A stretch of DNA of 64,000 nucleotides from Kingdonia uniflora (GCA_014058105.1 JACGCM010001798.1:744001-808000), one strand, 5' to 3'; shown: positions 22,589-35,193, counted from the stretch's first letter. The notes: a model not told the origin generated them from the letters alone. Translations and numbers: made by a program.

Positions 22589-24604
22589 ATGATACTCTTC
22601 TCTTTTAAGCAATTATTATCCCTTTATCTCCTCTCTTGTGTTTTCTCTTTCTCATTTGCAGCAAATATGACCATAATTTCAAGCTTAAAGCGGTTAATCT
22701 CGGCGGTTGGCTCCTAACGGAAGGATGGATCAAACCGTTGCTCTTCGATGGCATACCCAATAAAGATCTCTTGGTAAACATAGAAATATTTGTTTACGTT
22801 GGGTTAGTTGTTTGTTTGTTTTTTTGGTGTGTGGCTTTAAGTTCTTAATATTTGATCTTTTATGTAGGACGGGACGCAAGTACAACTGAAATCTGTAAAA
22901 CATGGGAAATACTTATGTGCTGAACTTGGTGGGGGTATGATTATCGTTGCAAATCGAACGAGTCCTAGTGGATGGGAGACCTTCAGAGTGAGATTGTCGC
23001 GTTTTAACACGCCTTGATGACTATATATGTTTCTCCTATTGGTTTTCTCGTGAAACTTTATATGTTTTCGTTGACTGTGTAGTTGTGGAGGATCAACGAG
23101 ACGACGTTTAATTTTAGGGTCTTTTTTAACCAGTTTATCGGTCTAGATAAGCAAGGAGATGGAATCACGATAGTGGCAATATCAAACACAACTAGTAAAA
23201 GGGAAACATTTGAGATAGTGAGAAAAGCTGATGATCTAAACCGTATTCGAATCAAAGCACCCAACGGTTTCTTCCTACAGGCGAAGACGGAGGTATTAGT
23301 GACAGCTGACTATGAAGGAGATACTACATGGGGAGACGATGATCCGTCTGTATTCGAAATGGGGTTCACCGGAATATTGCAAAGAGAGTATCAGATCACT
23401 AATGGTTATGGTCCCGTAAAGGCCTCACAAGTTATGAGAGTGAGTACTATTATACATAATAATTACGTTATATTTTTTTTTTTCTGCGGGGATCGGCCTG
23501 TGTTGGAAACTAAAAATGTATTTTGAATTTCAGAACCACTGGAGTACGTACATTGTTGAAAAGGACTTCAAGTTTATATCCGAGAATGGACTAAATACCA
23601 TTAGGATCCCCGTCGGGTGGTGGATAGCGAGAGATCCAGCGCCTCCAAAGCCTTATGTCGGAGGATCATTGCAAGCGTTAGACAACGCCTTTACGTGGGC
23701 AAATAAATATGGTTTGAAGATCATAATCGATCTACACGCAGCCGAAGGTTCGCAAAACCAATACGAGCATAGCTCTTCCAGAGACGGGTCTTTGGAGTGG
23801 GGAAAGACCGACAAGAACATACAGAAGACTGTTGCAGTTATCGAATTCCTTACTGCCAGGTTAGTTAGACAGACGAGAACAAGATAAATTTTTTACAACT
23901 AAAAACTAAAGAAAATTGATGTCAATAAGTAATCCAGGGCGTTAAATCTGAGCAGTACAATGTTATTTTAACCTATGTTTTAGGTATGCGAGGAGTCCAA
24001 GCCTTTACGCAGTCGAGCTGATAAACGAGCCAACTGCACCCGGTGTATCCCTAGAGAGCCTAACCAAATACTACAAAGCGGGTTACGCTGCTGTTCGAAA
24101 GCACTCTTCAAAGGCTTACGTTGTCTTGTCGAATTGGCTGAGCATTGAAGATCCAAGGGAGCTCTTCCCTCTTGCGAACGGACTCCAGGGATCTGTGATT
24201 GATGTTCATTACTACAATCTCTTCAATAGTGAATTTGACAACATGACTGTACAGGAGAACATCGACTTCGTCAGCATGAATAGAACAGCTTTACTTAACT
24301 ATGTCACCACATCAAATGGTCCCCTCATTTTCGTCGTAAGCATTGATTCTCCGAGTACTGAATATATCAAAATATCCATCAAACAAGTGACTGACTGGTG
24401 CAATATTATTATTATTTTGCAGGGGAATGGGTTGTAGAATGGCAAGTGAAATCAGCGACAAAGGAGGACTACCAGAGGTTTGCCAAGGCACAACTAGATC
24501 TGTTTGGGCGTGCGACCTTTGGATGGGCTTATTGGACACTGAAGAACGTTAACAATGCCTGGAGTTTAGAGTGGATGATCAAGAACGGTTATATAGCCCT
24601 ATAA
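22589..24604 (+). pseudogene. Glucan 1,3-beta-glucosidase-like GH5 protein, six exons, two frame breaks
   Basis: Exons: 22,589-22,773, 22,868-22,987, 23,083-23,439, 23,534-23,859, 23,984-24,335 and 24,423-24,604, all with GT-AG introns. The product would have a signal peptide, the plant N-terminal beta-trefoil-like domain, and a GH5 barrel: VNLGGWLLTEGWIKP, DFKFISENGLNTIRIPVGWW, IIIDLHAAEGSQN, LYAVELINEPTAPG (acid/base Glu), VIDVHYYN and VGEWVVEWQ (nucleophile Glu), FGWAYWTLKN. Acts on beta-glucans in the wall. Exons 2-5 join in phase, but the signal-peptide frame is one base off the body frame (break in 22,609-22,660), and exon 6 must begin in phase 1 while exon 5 ends in phase 0. Either a recent pseudogene or two assembly indels. 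Confidence 0.85.
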
Positions 24605-24653
24605 GAATGTCTCCCTATATGATATACCGTGTATATCACAATTGTTTAATTAG

Positions 24654-24659
24654 AATAAA
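24654..24659 (+). terminator. Likely poly(A) signal of the GH5 gene
   Basis: AATAAA 50 bases after the stop codon, in an AT-rich 3' flank. Confidence 0.5.
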
Positions 24660-27600
24660 ATCATGTTATACTTCACATGTAAACAGGTGGAATTGCCACA
24701 GAAAACAATTGGAAACAATTCAGCTCTTAGTTTATTTTTTATGAACCTGATCGGGATCTGTCTGAAAACGGCATTACTGAGCTCACCCATTAACCAGAAC
24801 TTGTTATTGAGAAGTTGAAAACCAACAAGTGCCAACAAGTGCCAACCATTCCCTATTATAGTTCTGACCCACACTCATTTGGGTGACTATTTTCACATCC
24901 ACTGCATTCCTGAAACATTTGTATCGCTCAGTAATGTCAAATACATAAACGGAGTTCTGATAGGATAAAAGGCATTAAAGAAATCGGGTAATCAAGACAT
25001 AATTGGACCCATTCTGCTGCGATTCAATCGATGAATGAGAAATCAACGGAGCAGATAAAACTGCTACCCAAGTTCACCATGTTTTGCGATTTGTAAGGAC
25101 TTGACCCCTGGCAGGCGTAAGTCAGACCACCATATCAACATCCCAAAACGCCCATTACCATGTCAAGTCGACACTCATGGTGGCCTCACAGCTAAACGCT
25201 CTATACATGCGAAATCCCGGGAATTCCAGTCCTCCCAGGACACTGAAACATAGTGGGGTTAAATAAACTTAGTTTGGAACGAGTTTGAGGCAGAAATGGA
25301 TAACAACCTTCAGCAAATTCAAATTCATTGAGATCCTTAAACATCTTAAAGCACTCTTTTGAAATCATCCAGAACAGGTCTGACAACCTCAACACGCCAT
25401 CTCCATCTCTTGAGATTTCAAGATTGGTGATGCTAAAGTTCCTTCCTATCTAAACTTTCCACATGATTTCAGTTGCAAAAAAGTCTAAACTCTACTCAAA
25501 ATCCCAACAGTAGGCAGCATTAAGTCTTACAAAATCAATCAACTTTATCTAACTCAACTGCACCTTAGTGAAGAAATACAGGCATAACCTCGTGTGTCAT
25601 CCTACAATGATATTACAGACAGTCCAGTCTCCCCTTATACTAGCACATATGGCAACAACTCACAAGAATCGACTACCTAGCAATGATATTTTTAACCGCT
25701 ACTATCTTACCTAGGCCTGTTGAACAAATGAGAAGTACATTTATTTTCTAAGATTTGGGAATACAAAATTCATTTGGTTATCCCCAAGATTTCAATGTAG
25801 GAAGACTTACTAGTCCTTTTTTTATTTTACTTTTTGTCTAATGATTCATACCTAATTACGCCAATAATGAAGAGTATTCCCCATCACAAAGTCCTATTCT
25901 CAAATTGGAGATCCAAGGCACCTCAATGCTATTCTTAATCAAAAATTAATTTGACGCTGAATAAGAAGTTAAGGGGAGAGTTGTAATACCATATATCCTC
26001 CAAGAACCTGTTTCAATCACCGTTACCCACTGCGAGACTGAAACCTCCCTAAACTCCTCACTAACCCTCAAAATTCCTCTCCACACACCAATATATGGAC
26101 CTCACCATTTTGGACTCCTTCAATTCTAACCCATAAAGCTGTCATAGTATTTTTCCATCACCGATCGTCCTCTTCCACAGACCGCCACAGCCATTTATCC
26201 CTCAACAGCCTCCTCATCAACCCAATTATATGAAAACAAAGACCCCCTTGAAATGAATAATGGAGATTGCCATACTTAGGTAGGCATATCCTATTTTACA
26301 ATATTCTCCTATCATGCCAATGAAAAACTCTAATAAACATTGACAAAAATTGCGTGTATAAAGGAGGGGTCGAACTTTCATAGTCAATAAGGTGCTCTTC
26401 ATGGGTTTCATTTTGTCTCCTTTAAATGGAAAACTATTATTCTAATTGTATTCACATCTTTTCATCAACTTGATTCTGAAAAAGTATTAACCTGTACAGT
26501 GCCTCCAACTTTAAGGCTTAAGAAACTCAAAAGTATCTTCCATTTTGCATTTAAGTGGCGCTGCAAGCTCACCCAGACTGACAACTTTGCCTGTTCTCGA
26601 AGGTTTTGCTTTTCTATATAGATGAAGATTCAATAATCAAAAAGAAACTATAATGGTCGAAAGAAGAAGGAAAAAACATCTACAAAGCACAGCAAACATG
26701 GGACAAAATTGAGCAAAGGGAAGAACGCAATCAATCTCCTGTCACAAAGTGATATACCTTCCATTGACCATTATCCCACCTGGCCCAGAATTTCTCAAAG
26801 AAAGTCTCTGAATTCCCAAACTGTTTGGCCCATGCGCAGAGCAAATATCAGTCTACCCCTCCAATAGAAGATATCATGTCTCTGAAAATTCAACTCAAAC
26901 CATAAATCCCAGAAAACTGTGAACACTGTCATCTTTCATAAGGTGGATTCTTAAAATCCTCTTAATCCCCCTACAAAAAGCCCTAATACTTCTTCTAGCA
27001 CTATTATAAACAAGGCAGTCAAATTTGTCACTTGCAGCGATGGGATGTCATACATCGCATTTGGCAGTATCTCACATGATCCACATATATAGCTATAAAC
27101 ATGCATGGCCGGAAGAATGATTTCAACAACATACAAAACTCCAGATACAACTAATAGATCTGATGTCTGTAGTGTTTCCCAACCATTATTTGGTTGGATA
27201 AGTAACAGAAATAAATGTATTCCTTATCAGCCAAGTAGAGACTAGAGGGCCCTTTTGAAGTCGTGAAGTCATCCCAAGGCACTACAACTTAGGCTTGCCC
27301 CACCAAATGTATTCTTATGATGAATGGGCACATCGAGCAAAATCCCACAGCAGAAGGATAAGCTTCCAACAAATCTGAGATTGGACAGATACACTTGCAA
27401 ATCAACTTTGCATGTTGGGGCCTATATACTACCCTCTAGTGCTAGCAATTATAGAAGAACCTCACAGCTTCTACTCCGCCTAGATCCTCTCCATCAACAC
27501 TTTTCTCTCTATACTGGTTACAAAGTTACTAACTTAACTTGGTCTTTTTCCAAACATTTGCTATTTGGGGGAATATTTTGTATTATGTCTTCCTTTATGA

Positions 27601-28127
27601 GTCATTTGCTTCCCGACTTCAGTCTCCAACATGTTTCACTAAGTTAATGCATTGTCAACATATTTAAAAAAAAAATCTTAGTCTATTGGCACGCTTCTCG
27701 CCTATGAGAGGATCAGAGTCCTCTCTGGTGTTCGAGCTTTTGTTGTTTTTGGCTATGTCTAACCATTACCTCCACCCTACAAACTACAGAAGTTCCTTTT
27801 ATCAGCTAGCATAAACAGATAAAATAGACCCTATACTCATGAATGATGTGTCATAGATGATCAATTAGGGGCAAAGAAAGTAGCATAACTAAAAACATGG
27901 GACTCAACTGTGATATGAGTCATATGCAATGAGATAAGGAGCAAGGAACAGTTAACATGGAGATACTTTTGTTTAACACAATATAACCAACAGTGAATGT
28001 ATCTATAACTTTCATATAAATCAAACGAATACAACGACCAAAGAATAAAATTTCTTCAGACGAGTTTTGAGAACTGCAGTAGTACTACAGCACAAATCAC
28101 AAAAGCAATAAACCCAATTATCAATAC
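24660..28127. other. Intergenic region without recognised gene
   Basis: 3.5 kb of moderately AT-rich sequence. Open frames are short (largest 107 residues at 27,324-27,647, no known motif) and none resembles a protein I know. It may hold diverged transposon or 3' UTR sequence of hyccin at its right end. One SINE-like stretch is listed separately. Confidence 0.5.
27672..27750 (+). repeat. Possible tRNA-derived SINE head
   Basis: After a short A run, TTAGTCTATTGGCACGC resembles a pol III A box and GGTGTTCGAGCT, about 45 bases on, resembles a B box. No poly-A tail or target duplication was found, so this is weak. Confidence 0.25.
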
Positions 28128-29402
28128 TTACTTTGATACCAAAAAATTCTGCGGTTTCCCTTTGATTGGAGTGTTAGCATTTGAGGCAGTGATTGCATCA
28201 GCTTCAGCCTTTGCAGCTGCCCGTCCTCGCTTATCAAGATGAATTAAACTCCGGGTTGCCAAGATTGCTTGTGGTACAAGCTCGTGAGAAGCCCTAGCAT
28301 ATAAACACCTAACGGCAACCGAGGCTGCATCCTTCACATCCTGTGATATCAAAGGAGCCAATAGACAATGCCCCAGAATTCGTAACACTGGTTGCAACAG
28401 TTCCCATGGCAAAGGAATCCTTGTACTCGTAACTTTAGAATCTTCACCAATCTCGAACTTACTCATCTCTTCCACAACCCCATCCTCAATCTCGTGCTTA
28501 TAATCGTCCTCAAAATCCTTAATCTCCAATACATTATCACCTACACTATCGAATTCGCTTCTACAAGGACAACTCTTCCCTGCCCATTTCACTACAAACT
28601 CACAAAGCTCAAGTTTTGACCAACTGGGCATCTGCGAAATCTGTTTATAATAGCAATCAAGCACAACCGAAACAATAAAAGACCTCTTCGTTGATTTCAC
28701 ACCAACCTGCTGCTCTAATGGAGGACACAAAACCCCAACATCCGGTTTCAATCGCGACACAACACCCGAACTCACTCTCCCCTTGGGGTAATGGTAAAGC
28801 GAAGGCTGCGAAAGGTCCGGCATTGTAATCAAAACAGGCTTCCCACCTCTAGACTTATACTCCGAAGCATAAATCGATAGAATCACACTCTCGAACCCCG
28901 ATAACGATGGCGTTAACAACGAATTGGGGTTACTGCTAGTGTTGGGGTTTATGATGCGAGAGAGGTAGAGACCAGTGATCAAAGGTACAAAGGCGAGAAC
29001 AACGAGACGAAGATCGGGATCGGATGATTGGAAGGTTTCGTAGAACCATTGGCAGAGAGGGTCATCTCCAGAACCAGAGAGAGGGTTTGAGAGAGAGTGA
29101 GAAAGGGAGAGATAGGCTTCGTGTGATTCAAGGAGGGATCGAGCGGGTCGATCTGAGTCAGCGAGAGAGGAGATTGAGGGAGGGAATGAGGAGAGGATTG
29201 TGGAGAGAAGGTGGATTCGTGATCGAGCTTTGGTGATTGATTCCCACCATGATTGGTGAGGGTTGGAGCCTGAGTTGGTGTTAGTGTTGGAATTAGGGTT
29301 AGGGTTTCGATCTGAAGCTATGGAGGAGGAAGAGGAAGAGGAAGGTGAGTTGAGAGAGTGTTTTTGCTTCATCTCCATTGGAGCGCTCTCTCTCTCCGTC
29401 AA
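28128..29402 (-). CDS. HYC: Hyccin family protein (PI4K-alpha complex subunit), 424 aa
   Basis: Single-exon intact frame. A Ser-rich and Asn/Pro-rich leader (residues about 18-48) precedes the hyccin/FAM126 fold, which starts near WWESITKARSRIHLLSTILSS and includes DRPARSLLESHEAYLSLS, LCQWFYETFQSSDPDLRL, LPWELLQPVLRILGHCLLAP, and ends in helices with HLDKRGRAAAKAEADAITASN and LVSK, as in Arabidopsis hyccin proteins. In plants hyccin joins PI4K-alpha1, NPG and EFOP subunits to place the lipid kinase at the plasma membrane. The first ATG is at 29,402; M9 and M11 are alternatives. The stop TAA overlaps a strong donor-like AAAGTAAGT, so a C-terminal or 3' UTR intron is possible. The upstream region is interrupted by transposons about 100 bases before the ATG. 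Confidence 0.92.
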   Translation of the reverse strand: MTERESAPMEMKQKHSLNSPSSSSSSSIASDRNPNPNSNTNTNSGSNPHQSWWESITKARSRIHLLSTILSSFPPSISSLADSDRPARSLLESHEAYLSLSHSLSNPLSGSGDDPLCQWFYETFQSSDPDLRLVVLAFVPLITGLYLSRIINPNTSSNPNSLLTPSLSGFESVILSIYASEYKSRGGKPVLITMPDLSQPSLYHYPKGRVSSGVVSRLKPDVGVLCPPLEQQVGVKSTKRSFIVSVVLDCYYKQISQMPSWSKLELCEFVVKWAGKSCPCRSEFDSVGDNVLEIKDFEDDYKHEIEDGVVEEMSKFEIGEDSKVTSTRIPLPWELLQPVLRILGHCLLAPLISQDVKDAASVAVRCLYARASHELVPQAILATRSLIHLDKRGRAAAKAEADAITASNANTPIKGKPQNFLVSK

Positions 29403-29502
29403 TAGTGTAGCTAGGTAATAAAAAAAAGAAGAGACAATTGGAAAACATTTAAACCGGGGCTACTTTAAGACCATTTAAGACCATTTATTACAACATGACA
29501 GA
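29403..29502 (-). promoter_or_regulatory. Remaining native upstream region of hyccin
   Basis: The 100 bases before the ATG match the second copy at 49,225-49,356 (shared AATAGTGTAGCTAGGTAATA, GACAATTGGAAAACATTTAA, TTTAAGACCATTTATT). Beyond 29,503 the sequence becomes transposon. No clear TATA box is seen. Confidence 0.55.
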
Positions 29503-29891
29503 GCCTTGGATTCTTGGATTTCAAGGTGCCACCTATGATTTTAGTAATCTAATGGTGCTTCAGTGACTTCAAATTTAATGTTCCGACACCTAAGTATTGG
29601 GCGTCTGTTCTATTTTTAAACAGGCGCTTAAGTTAATTTTTTTTTTAATTAGGCGCCCAACTCTTAGGCGCCTATTCCACTGAGTAAATTCATTGGAGCT
29701 TCTAAAACTAAGTCATTTCCCTCTCTTCACCTCTTCAACAAAAACTACCTCCAATTGCACCACAAATCATCTTATTCACTCAAATTGTTGAAGCTTCATC
29801 TCTCAAGGTAAGCTTATGTTTAATTTTATAGATTGCAATATTATAGGGTTTTAAGTTTTTCTTGATTATTAATTTATATTAAAATTAATAT

Positions 29892-31325
29892 ATGAGTTCT
29901 ACGAATACTACGCAAGATAAAAGATTCCACTACCGAGAGTAGTTTGAATAAACAACAACAACAACAACAAATCCCACCTAATTGGTTACAATTCACTCAT
30001 TCCCCTCAACCTCAATCATCTCAATCACAACTCTTTCAATCATTTCACTCGTCAAATAATTGGGTACAACCCTCTCAATCGTTCATAACACCAAATAATT
30101 TGGAACAACCCTCTCAATTCACCTTTCCCGCTCAATTTCAACATCCTTCTCCATTCGTCAATCCCTCACAATCTCAATCATCTCAATCACAAATATCTCA
30201 ATCGGTTAATTTATCTTAATCCGAAGACGTCGGGGTTGTTGACGGACAAAAGGCCAAAGGCAAACGTCGCTTGACTAAGAAAAATACCAGTGGAGGGGCG
30301 GGGTCTCAAGTTTTAAAATGGACAAGCATTCAAAACAAAAATCTTGCAAGAGCTTGGATTCATGTCTCGGAGGATAGAATCAAAAGCAACAACCAACAAC
30401 TTGATATATATTTTTTGGGACTCGGTTTTGGATGCATTTTATGATTTCTATGAACATGATGGTGAACGGGCTGAGTGTACAGTATCATCTTTAAAAAATC
30501 ATTGGTCGGATATGAATCGTGTTTGCAAGGTTTATGGTACTTGTTTGAAAAATGTGATGCAAGGCCCTATAAGCGGTATGCAACAAAGAAATTTGGTAAG
30601 TAATTCAACATTCGTCATTACTAATAAATTATAAACTCGTTTTATCAAATCCATATATTTTTTTATTATCTTAATCTATTTTATATGACGATGCCGCCAT
30701 AACGATTTATGAAGTACGTGGTAAAGGCAAATAGGTGTATAAAGAAGCTTATAAAGTTTTAAGTTGTCATCAATATTGGAAAATATTGCAAGACCAACAC
30801 CCGAACACTTTAGCTCGCAATGTGCGAATGAAGCAAACTTCAAGTTCTAGCCCGGGAATGTCTACTCCCGCAACGCCCGACACGCCCGTTAGCTCTAACA
30901 ACGACTCTCCAGTATTTGTCAAGGATGTGGAGACGAAACGTCCCGGCAGTATCAAAAGTACTAAACTAAAGAAAAAGAATGAAAAAAAAAATCTTCTCAT
31001 TGAACGCCAAAATGTACTTATTAGTCGCCTTGACCGAATGGAGAAGAAAAAATAAGAGTATATTACTGAGAGAGATACGAAGAAAGAAGAGTGTATATCT
31101 GAGAGAGATAAGAAGAAGGAAGAGAGAGAAACTCGTATTATGGAGTTAAGAGAAAGGAAGACAAAGGTTGTGGTAAATTTAGAAGCTCAATTTCAATCCC
31201 AAAATGATCAAAAGGTGATGACGATGGACATGTCTACTTTGGACAACACTCAAAGGGTTTATTGGGATACACAACATAATGCGGTTATGGCGAGAATGTT
31301 TAAAGCTAATAATAATAACGCCTAA
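29892..31325 (+). pseudogene. PIF/Harbinger ORF1 (Myb/SANT-like DNA-binding protein)
   Basis: Starts near ATG 29,892 with a Gln-rich leader (poly-Gln at 29,950 and SQSQ/PSQ repeats), then LARAWIHVSEDRIKSNNQQ and, after a frameshift near 30,400, IFWDSVLDAFYDFYEHDGE, SLKNHWSDMNRVCKVYG, the trihelix/SANT fold typical of plant PIF ORF1. An intron is likely at 30,597-30,710. 30,735-31,055 continues (YKEAYKVLSCHQYWKILQD, then a Ser/Thr/Pro linker and Lys-rich end), and 31,140-31,325 gives the C-terminal part. ORF1 guides the transposase to element ends. A stop (TAG after HYRE) and frameshifts show it is dead. Confidence 0.75.
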
Positions 31326-31594
31326 GATGCTCTAGGTGAAGAATCTTATTTTGGAAGTTTGGTATATTTTGGTGATTCTTGTTTAAGAAGTTTGGTAGCA
31401 CATTTTTGTTTAAAAACTTTGTTTAAGAAATTTGTCATATTTTGTTTAAAAACCTTGTTTAAGAAGTTTGGTATATTTTATATAATAAAATCTTGTTGAG
31501 AAAGTTTTGTTTTTTTTAATTATTTTCTATTTAAATTTATATTGAAATTGAAATAAATTTCTTAAATAAATTTCATAAAAGTGCTTAACTGAAA

Positions 31595-33072
31595 TTACAT
31601 AAAATTGAAATAATTGTTTTTCTGATGCTTCCACAAATGTTTAATGTGATCATTTCGAAGTGTCATATACTTATCCGAACTTGTCATCTTATCGTACTTC
31701 GCAATGTATCCTCGTAAAGTGACTTCTTCCCAATTCAAGTCAATTGGGTTAGGGTCTAGGACAAAATGCTCGATTAGAAAGCTTACTCCGTACCTATGCA
31801 TTCTTCTTCGACGATTATGTTATGCATAATTATACACGTTTTCATTATTTTATCGAGGTTTTTGGGTGACCAACTTCTTGTCGGACCTTTCACAATTGCA
31901 AATCGAGATTGAATGACACCGAAAGCTCGTTCTACATCTTTTCAATATGCCTCTTGTTACTTGGCAAAATATTTTTCTGCATTACCTCAGGGAAATCGTA
32001 AGGTTTGAACAAGTGTTGCCCATTTCAGATATATACCATCCGCCAAGTAGTATCCCATATCGTATGGTTTTCCATAGACTTCAAAGTTGCAAGGTGGAGA
32101 ACGACCAAGACAAAGATCTTGAAAAAGATGTGATTGATCAAGAACATTTACGTCGCTGTTAGAACCAGGCATTCTAAAAAAAGCGTGCCATATCCATAAA
32201 TCATGAGATGCCACCGCTTCCAAAATGATTATTGGTGTTTTCTTATTCCCCGTGTATTGACCTGCTCAAGCCGTTGGGCAATTTTTCAACTCCCAATGCA
32301 TGCAATCTAAACTACCTAGCATGCCGGGAAATCCACGCTTCGCGGCAACGTACAACAATCGTTGTATATCGTCCGGAGTTGGCAATCTTAAATACTCCAC
32401 ACCGAATTGCCCGATCATCGCATTATAAAATCTCGTAAGGGCCTCAATTATTGTGCTCCCTGCAACCCGAGCATATTCATCACAGCTATCCGCCGACACT
32501 TCTAATACAAATATACGAAATACCGCTATAAGTTTTTGCTGAGGCGATAAACCCAAAACATTTGCACAATTTCGCTTCTGAGCAAAAAACTTGTCATAAG
32601 CAACAACCGCATTCAAAATACGATCGAAAAGACCTCTGCTCATACGAAATCTTCGACAGAAATGTTCACTTCCGTAAACATTTTTATCACGGAAGTAGTC
32701 GTGCATGAGTAGCTGATAGAATACACATGAGAAATTTATGGTTTTATGTCCGACAACCGAACCAACACGACTTCCTAAAGATTCTGCTTCTTGTAATTCA
32801 TCAATTTCGGCTTGATTGCTCAATATCTCCATTTTAATCGCATCAATAACGTCGTCATCACTATAATCGGTTAAAGATTCATTGATATCCTCTTCCTCTT
32901 CCTCCTGTGATGAAGATTCGATCAAAACATCAAGAACCGCCTTAAAATTCATCAGATAATTGAAAATAGAAGAGAATATAGCCGTATGAGCCTTGGAATT
33001 GGTTATGAGATAGTATGAGCCCAGTAATAAGTCTATATATTCCATTTCATAAAATATAGTTGTTAGACACAA
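31595..33072 (-). pseudogene. PIF/Harbinger DDE transposase (HARBI1-like nuclease)
   Basis: Reads leftward: acidic leader, YGSEHFCRRFRMSRGLFDRI, QKLIAVFRIFV, DEYARVAGSTIIEALTRF, GFPGMLGSLDCMHW (first Asp), then after an in-frame TGA at 32,266 where the family has Trp, AGQYTGNKKT, ASHDLWIWHAFF, MPGSNSDVNVLDQS (second Asp), NMGYYLADGIYPKWA-like block, and DVERAFGVIQSRFAI (Glu, about 31,900-31,945). Between 31,945 and 32,010 there are three further in-frame stops where the family has Arg, Gln or Cys codons. The catalytic triad is visible but the enzyme cannot be made. Confidence 0.88.
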
Positions 33073-33373
33073 AATATAGTCGTTAGGAACAAAATATAGC
33101 CGTTGGGAAAAACAAAAATTAACTCAGCGTAACAGGCGCCTGATTAAATTATTTTATTCAGGCGCCTGTTGTACTGAGTAAATTTATTTTTTTTGGTTAA
33201 ACTAGTTAAAAACATACCAAGCCATAGGCAATTAAAAGATTGAATCAAAACAATTATACAAAACCTCATGCAATGAAAAGTGAGAATCAAAACCATTATG
33301 CCAAACATCAAAAGTATAATCAAAAGTGAGAATCAAAACTATTATGCCAAACATCAAAATCAAAACCTTATCC

Positions 33374-35193
33374 TGTTGGTACGTCTACAGTAGAGGTCGT
33401 AGTAATAGAGGGAATGGTATGCCACGTGGTTTCATGTGGCAACCCAAGCTCCATAATCCATCCAGGGTAATCACCAAGCTGTGGGAGAGGGATTTGTGTC
33501 TCCTGAGTAGAAAAAGCTCCAGTGGGAAACTCAATATGTAGAAAAATAACTCTGACTGTCAAAGCGCCAAGGCCTGGGATGTCAAAGTTGTCACTCCTCG
33601 TAATGTTCGACATAAGTGCACCATGTGAGACATGCCTCTAGTAGGCATCATAGTCGACATGGTGACCCACAGTATAATGTTGTGCTTCGATCCAACCCGC
33701 TGCTTGGAGGGAACGAACCACATCAAGACTCGGGAAGCAATGGAGTTTCTCTGGAGGGTCGTAAGGCACTGCTCGATGCTCTAGTTGAGCCCAACAACGG
33801 TTCCCAAGATACCACTCATATCCACCAAATGGGCTTTGAAGGAGTACTTTTTTACGACTGATATTACCGGCGATAATTACCTCCCACTTTAGTGCATCCT
33901 TCATATTTCTAAAGGGGTCTCATTGCATGTTATTCATTATACGCAAATCAAGATGTTTCCTCATCAGTGCTAGATGATGTTTCGCCTTATTTCCAGTAAG
34001 TTTTCATCTTTTAATGTGCCAACCTGATATCCTTGGCCAAAAATCATCCAACCTATTATCTATCAATATATGATGGCTTATCTGGCAATACTCGTAGCAC
34101 TGATACTGCAGAAGATAAAAAATATATATATTAATTTTCTAAATAAACTTGAATAAACAAAAAATAAATAACTAGAATTATTAATTAAAAATATTATATC
34201 TCGATCAATTGGAAAAGGTCGCCGATGTATTTCACCTCCTGTTTCGATGCTTGATCAATGCAGTAGTAGAGATGTTCTAATATAGCGGAGCCGAAGTCGA
34301 TCGCAGATCCCTTTTTTTCTATGATAGCAATTGGACCCAACAACTCTAGTCGAACCCAACTCTTCGATTTCCCAAATAATACACCTCCAAAATACAATAA
34401 CATAAATGCCCTAAAGATTGTATTAGAATTAGCCAGATTTTTATGTTTACTCTGGTATGGTCAAGGTAAGTCCGGAGGTGAGCAAAACTAATACATCTAT
34501 TTTCATAATCTTTATACTCCATATCGGGAAAATTCTTAAGGCGTTACAATATTCCGTGTATGACTCATCCATTTCCATCAGTTCTCCTGTCCCGATACCT
34601 ATCCCAGTATGCACTATAAAATCTCTAGGAGTGATTCCTAGCTTTCTACAAGGTAGGTAAAATGTATAAGTCATTGCCCACCAACCCTCAACCATCGACA
34701 CTATTACTTGGTTGTTGGAGTTCCCAATTTTGCAATCAAATAAACTCATCAAATTGGTAGCCTTAAATTTATATTTCAAGTAAGGTACCTCAATACGAAT
34801 TAAGTACATTTCGCGGAGCTTGACTAACACCAATCTGCATTTAAATCCAACCCGAGCCTGTAACAAAATTAATAAACATAAATAAGAATACTTTGAAATA
34901 ATTTTAAAGCTAATAATTTACTAATTTGTGTTGTTTTAACTTACCGATGTAGTAGCAACTGATGTTGACAAATGACATTTCCCATCCGATTGTATGAGTC
35001 GTCGAAAGTTACGTGGTTCATAATTTTGCAGGAGAGGTGGAGGAGGTTCGGTAGGGACATTGAGTTCTTCGTAAGTGATTTTCTACTTCTTGCCCGGTAA
35101 AATTTGCATTTGGGAAACATAACCTTCATCTTCATCGGACTCGAATTCCAACTCGTCGTCGGTTCCATCGTATTCTTCCTCTGCTAACGACAT
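33374..35193 (-). pseudogene. Plant mobile domain (PMD/aminotransferase-like) gene 1
   Basis: Starts at an ATG at 35,191-35,193 with an acidic leader (EEEYDGTDDELEFESDEDEG), exon end and GTAAG donor at 34,944, next exon up to 34,857 with LMSLFDCKIGNSNNQVIVSM and EGWWAMTYTFYLPCRKLGIT, then 34,194-34,403 (VLFGKSKSWVRLELLGP, LEHLYYCIDQASKQEVKYIG) and 33,374-34,110 (EYCQISHHILID, WEVIIAGN, YEWYLGNRCWAQLEHRAVP). These are the PMD blocks shared with MAIN/MAIL-type proteins. An in-frame TAG near 35,083 and others break it. PMD genes in plants are both host genes for silencing and passengers of transposons; this one lies within Harbinger-like subterminal repeats. Confidence 0.75.

Noticed and set aside
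22636..22662. A tiny intron that would rescue the GH5 signal-peptide frame
   Set aside because: The only GT-AG pair there would give about 24 bases, too short for a plant intron, and the phase still does not match.
27324..27647. 107-residue plus-strand frame before hyccin
   Set aside because: No motif or homologue recognised and no splice or promoter context; not called a gene.
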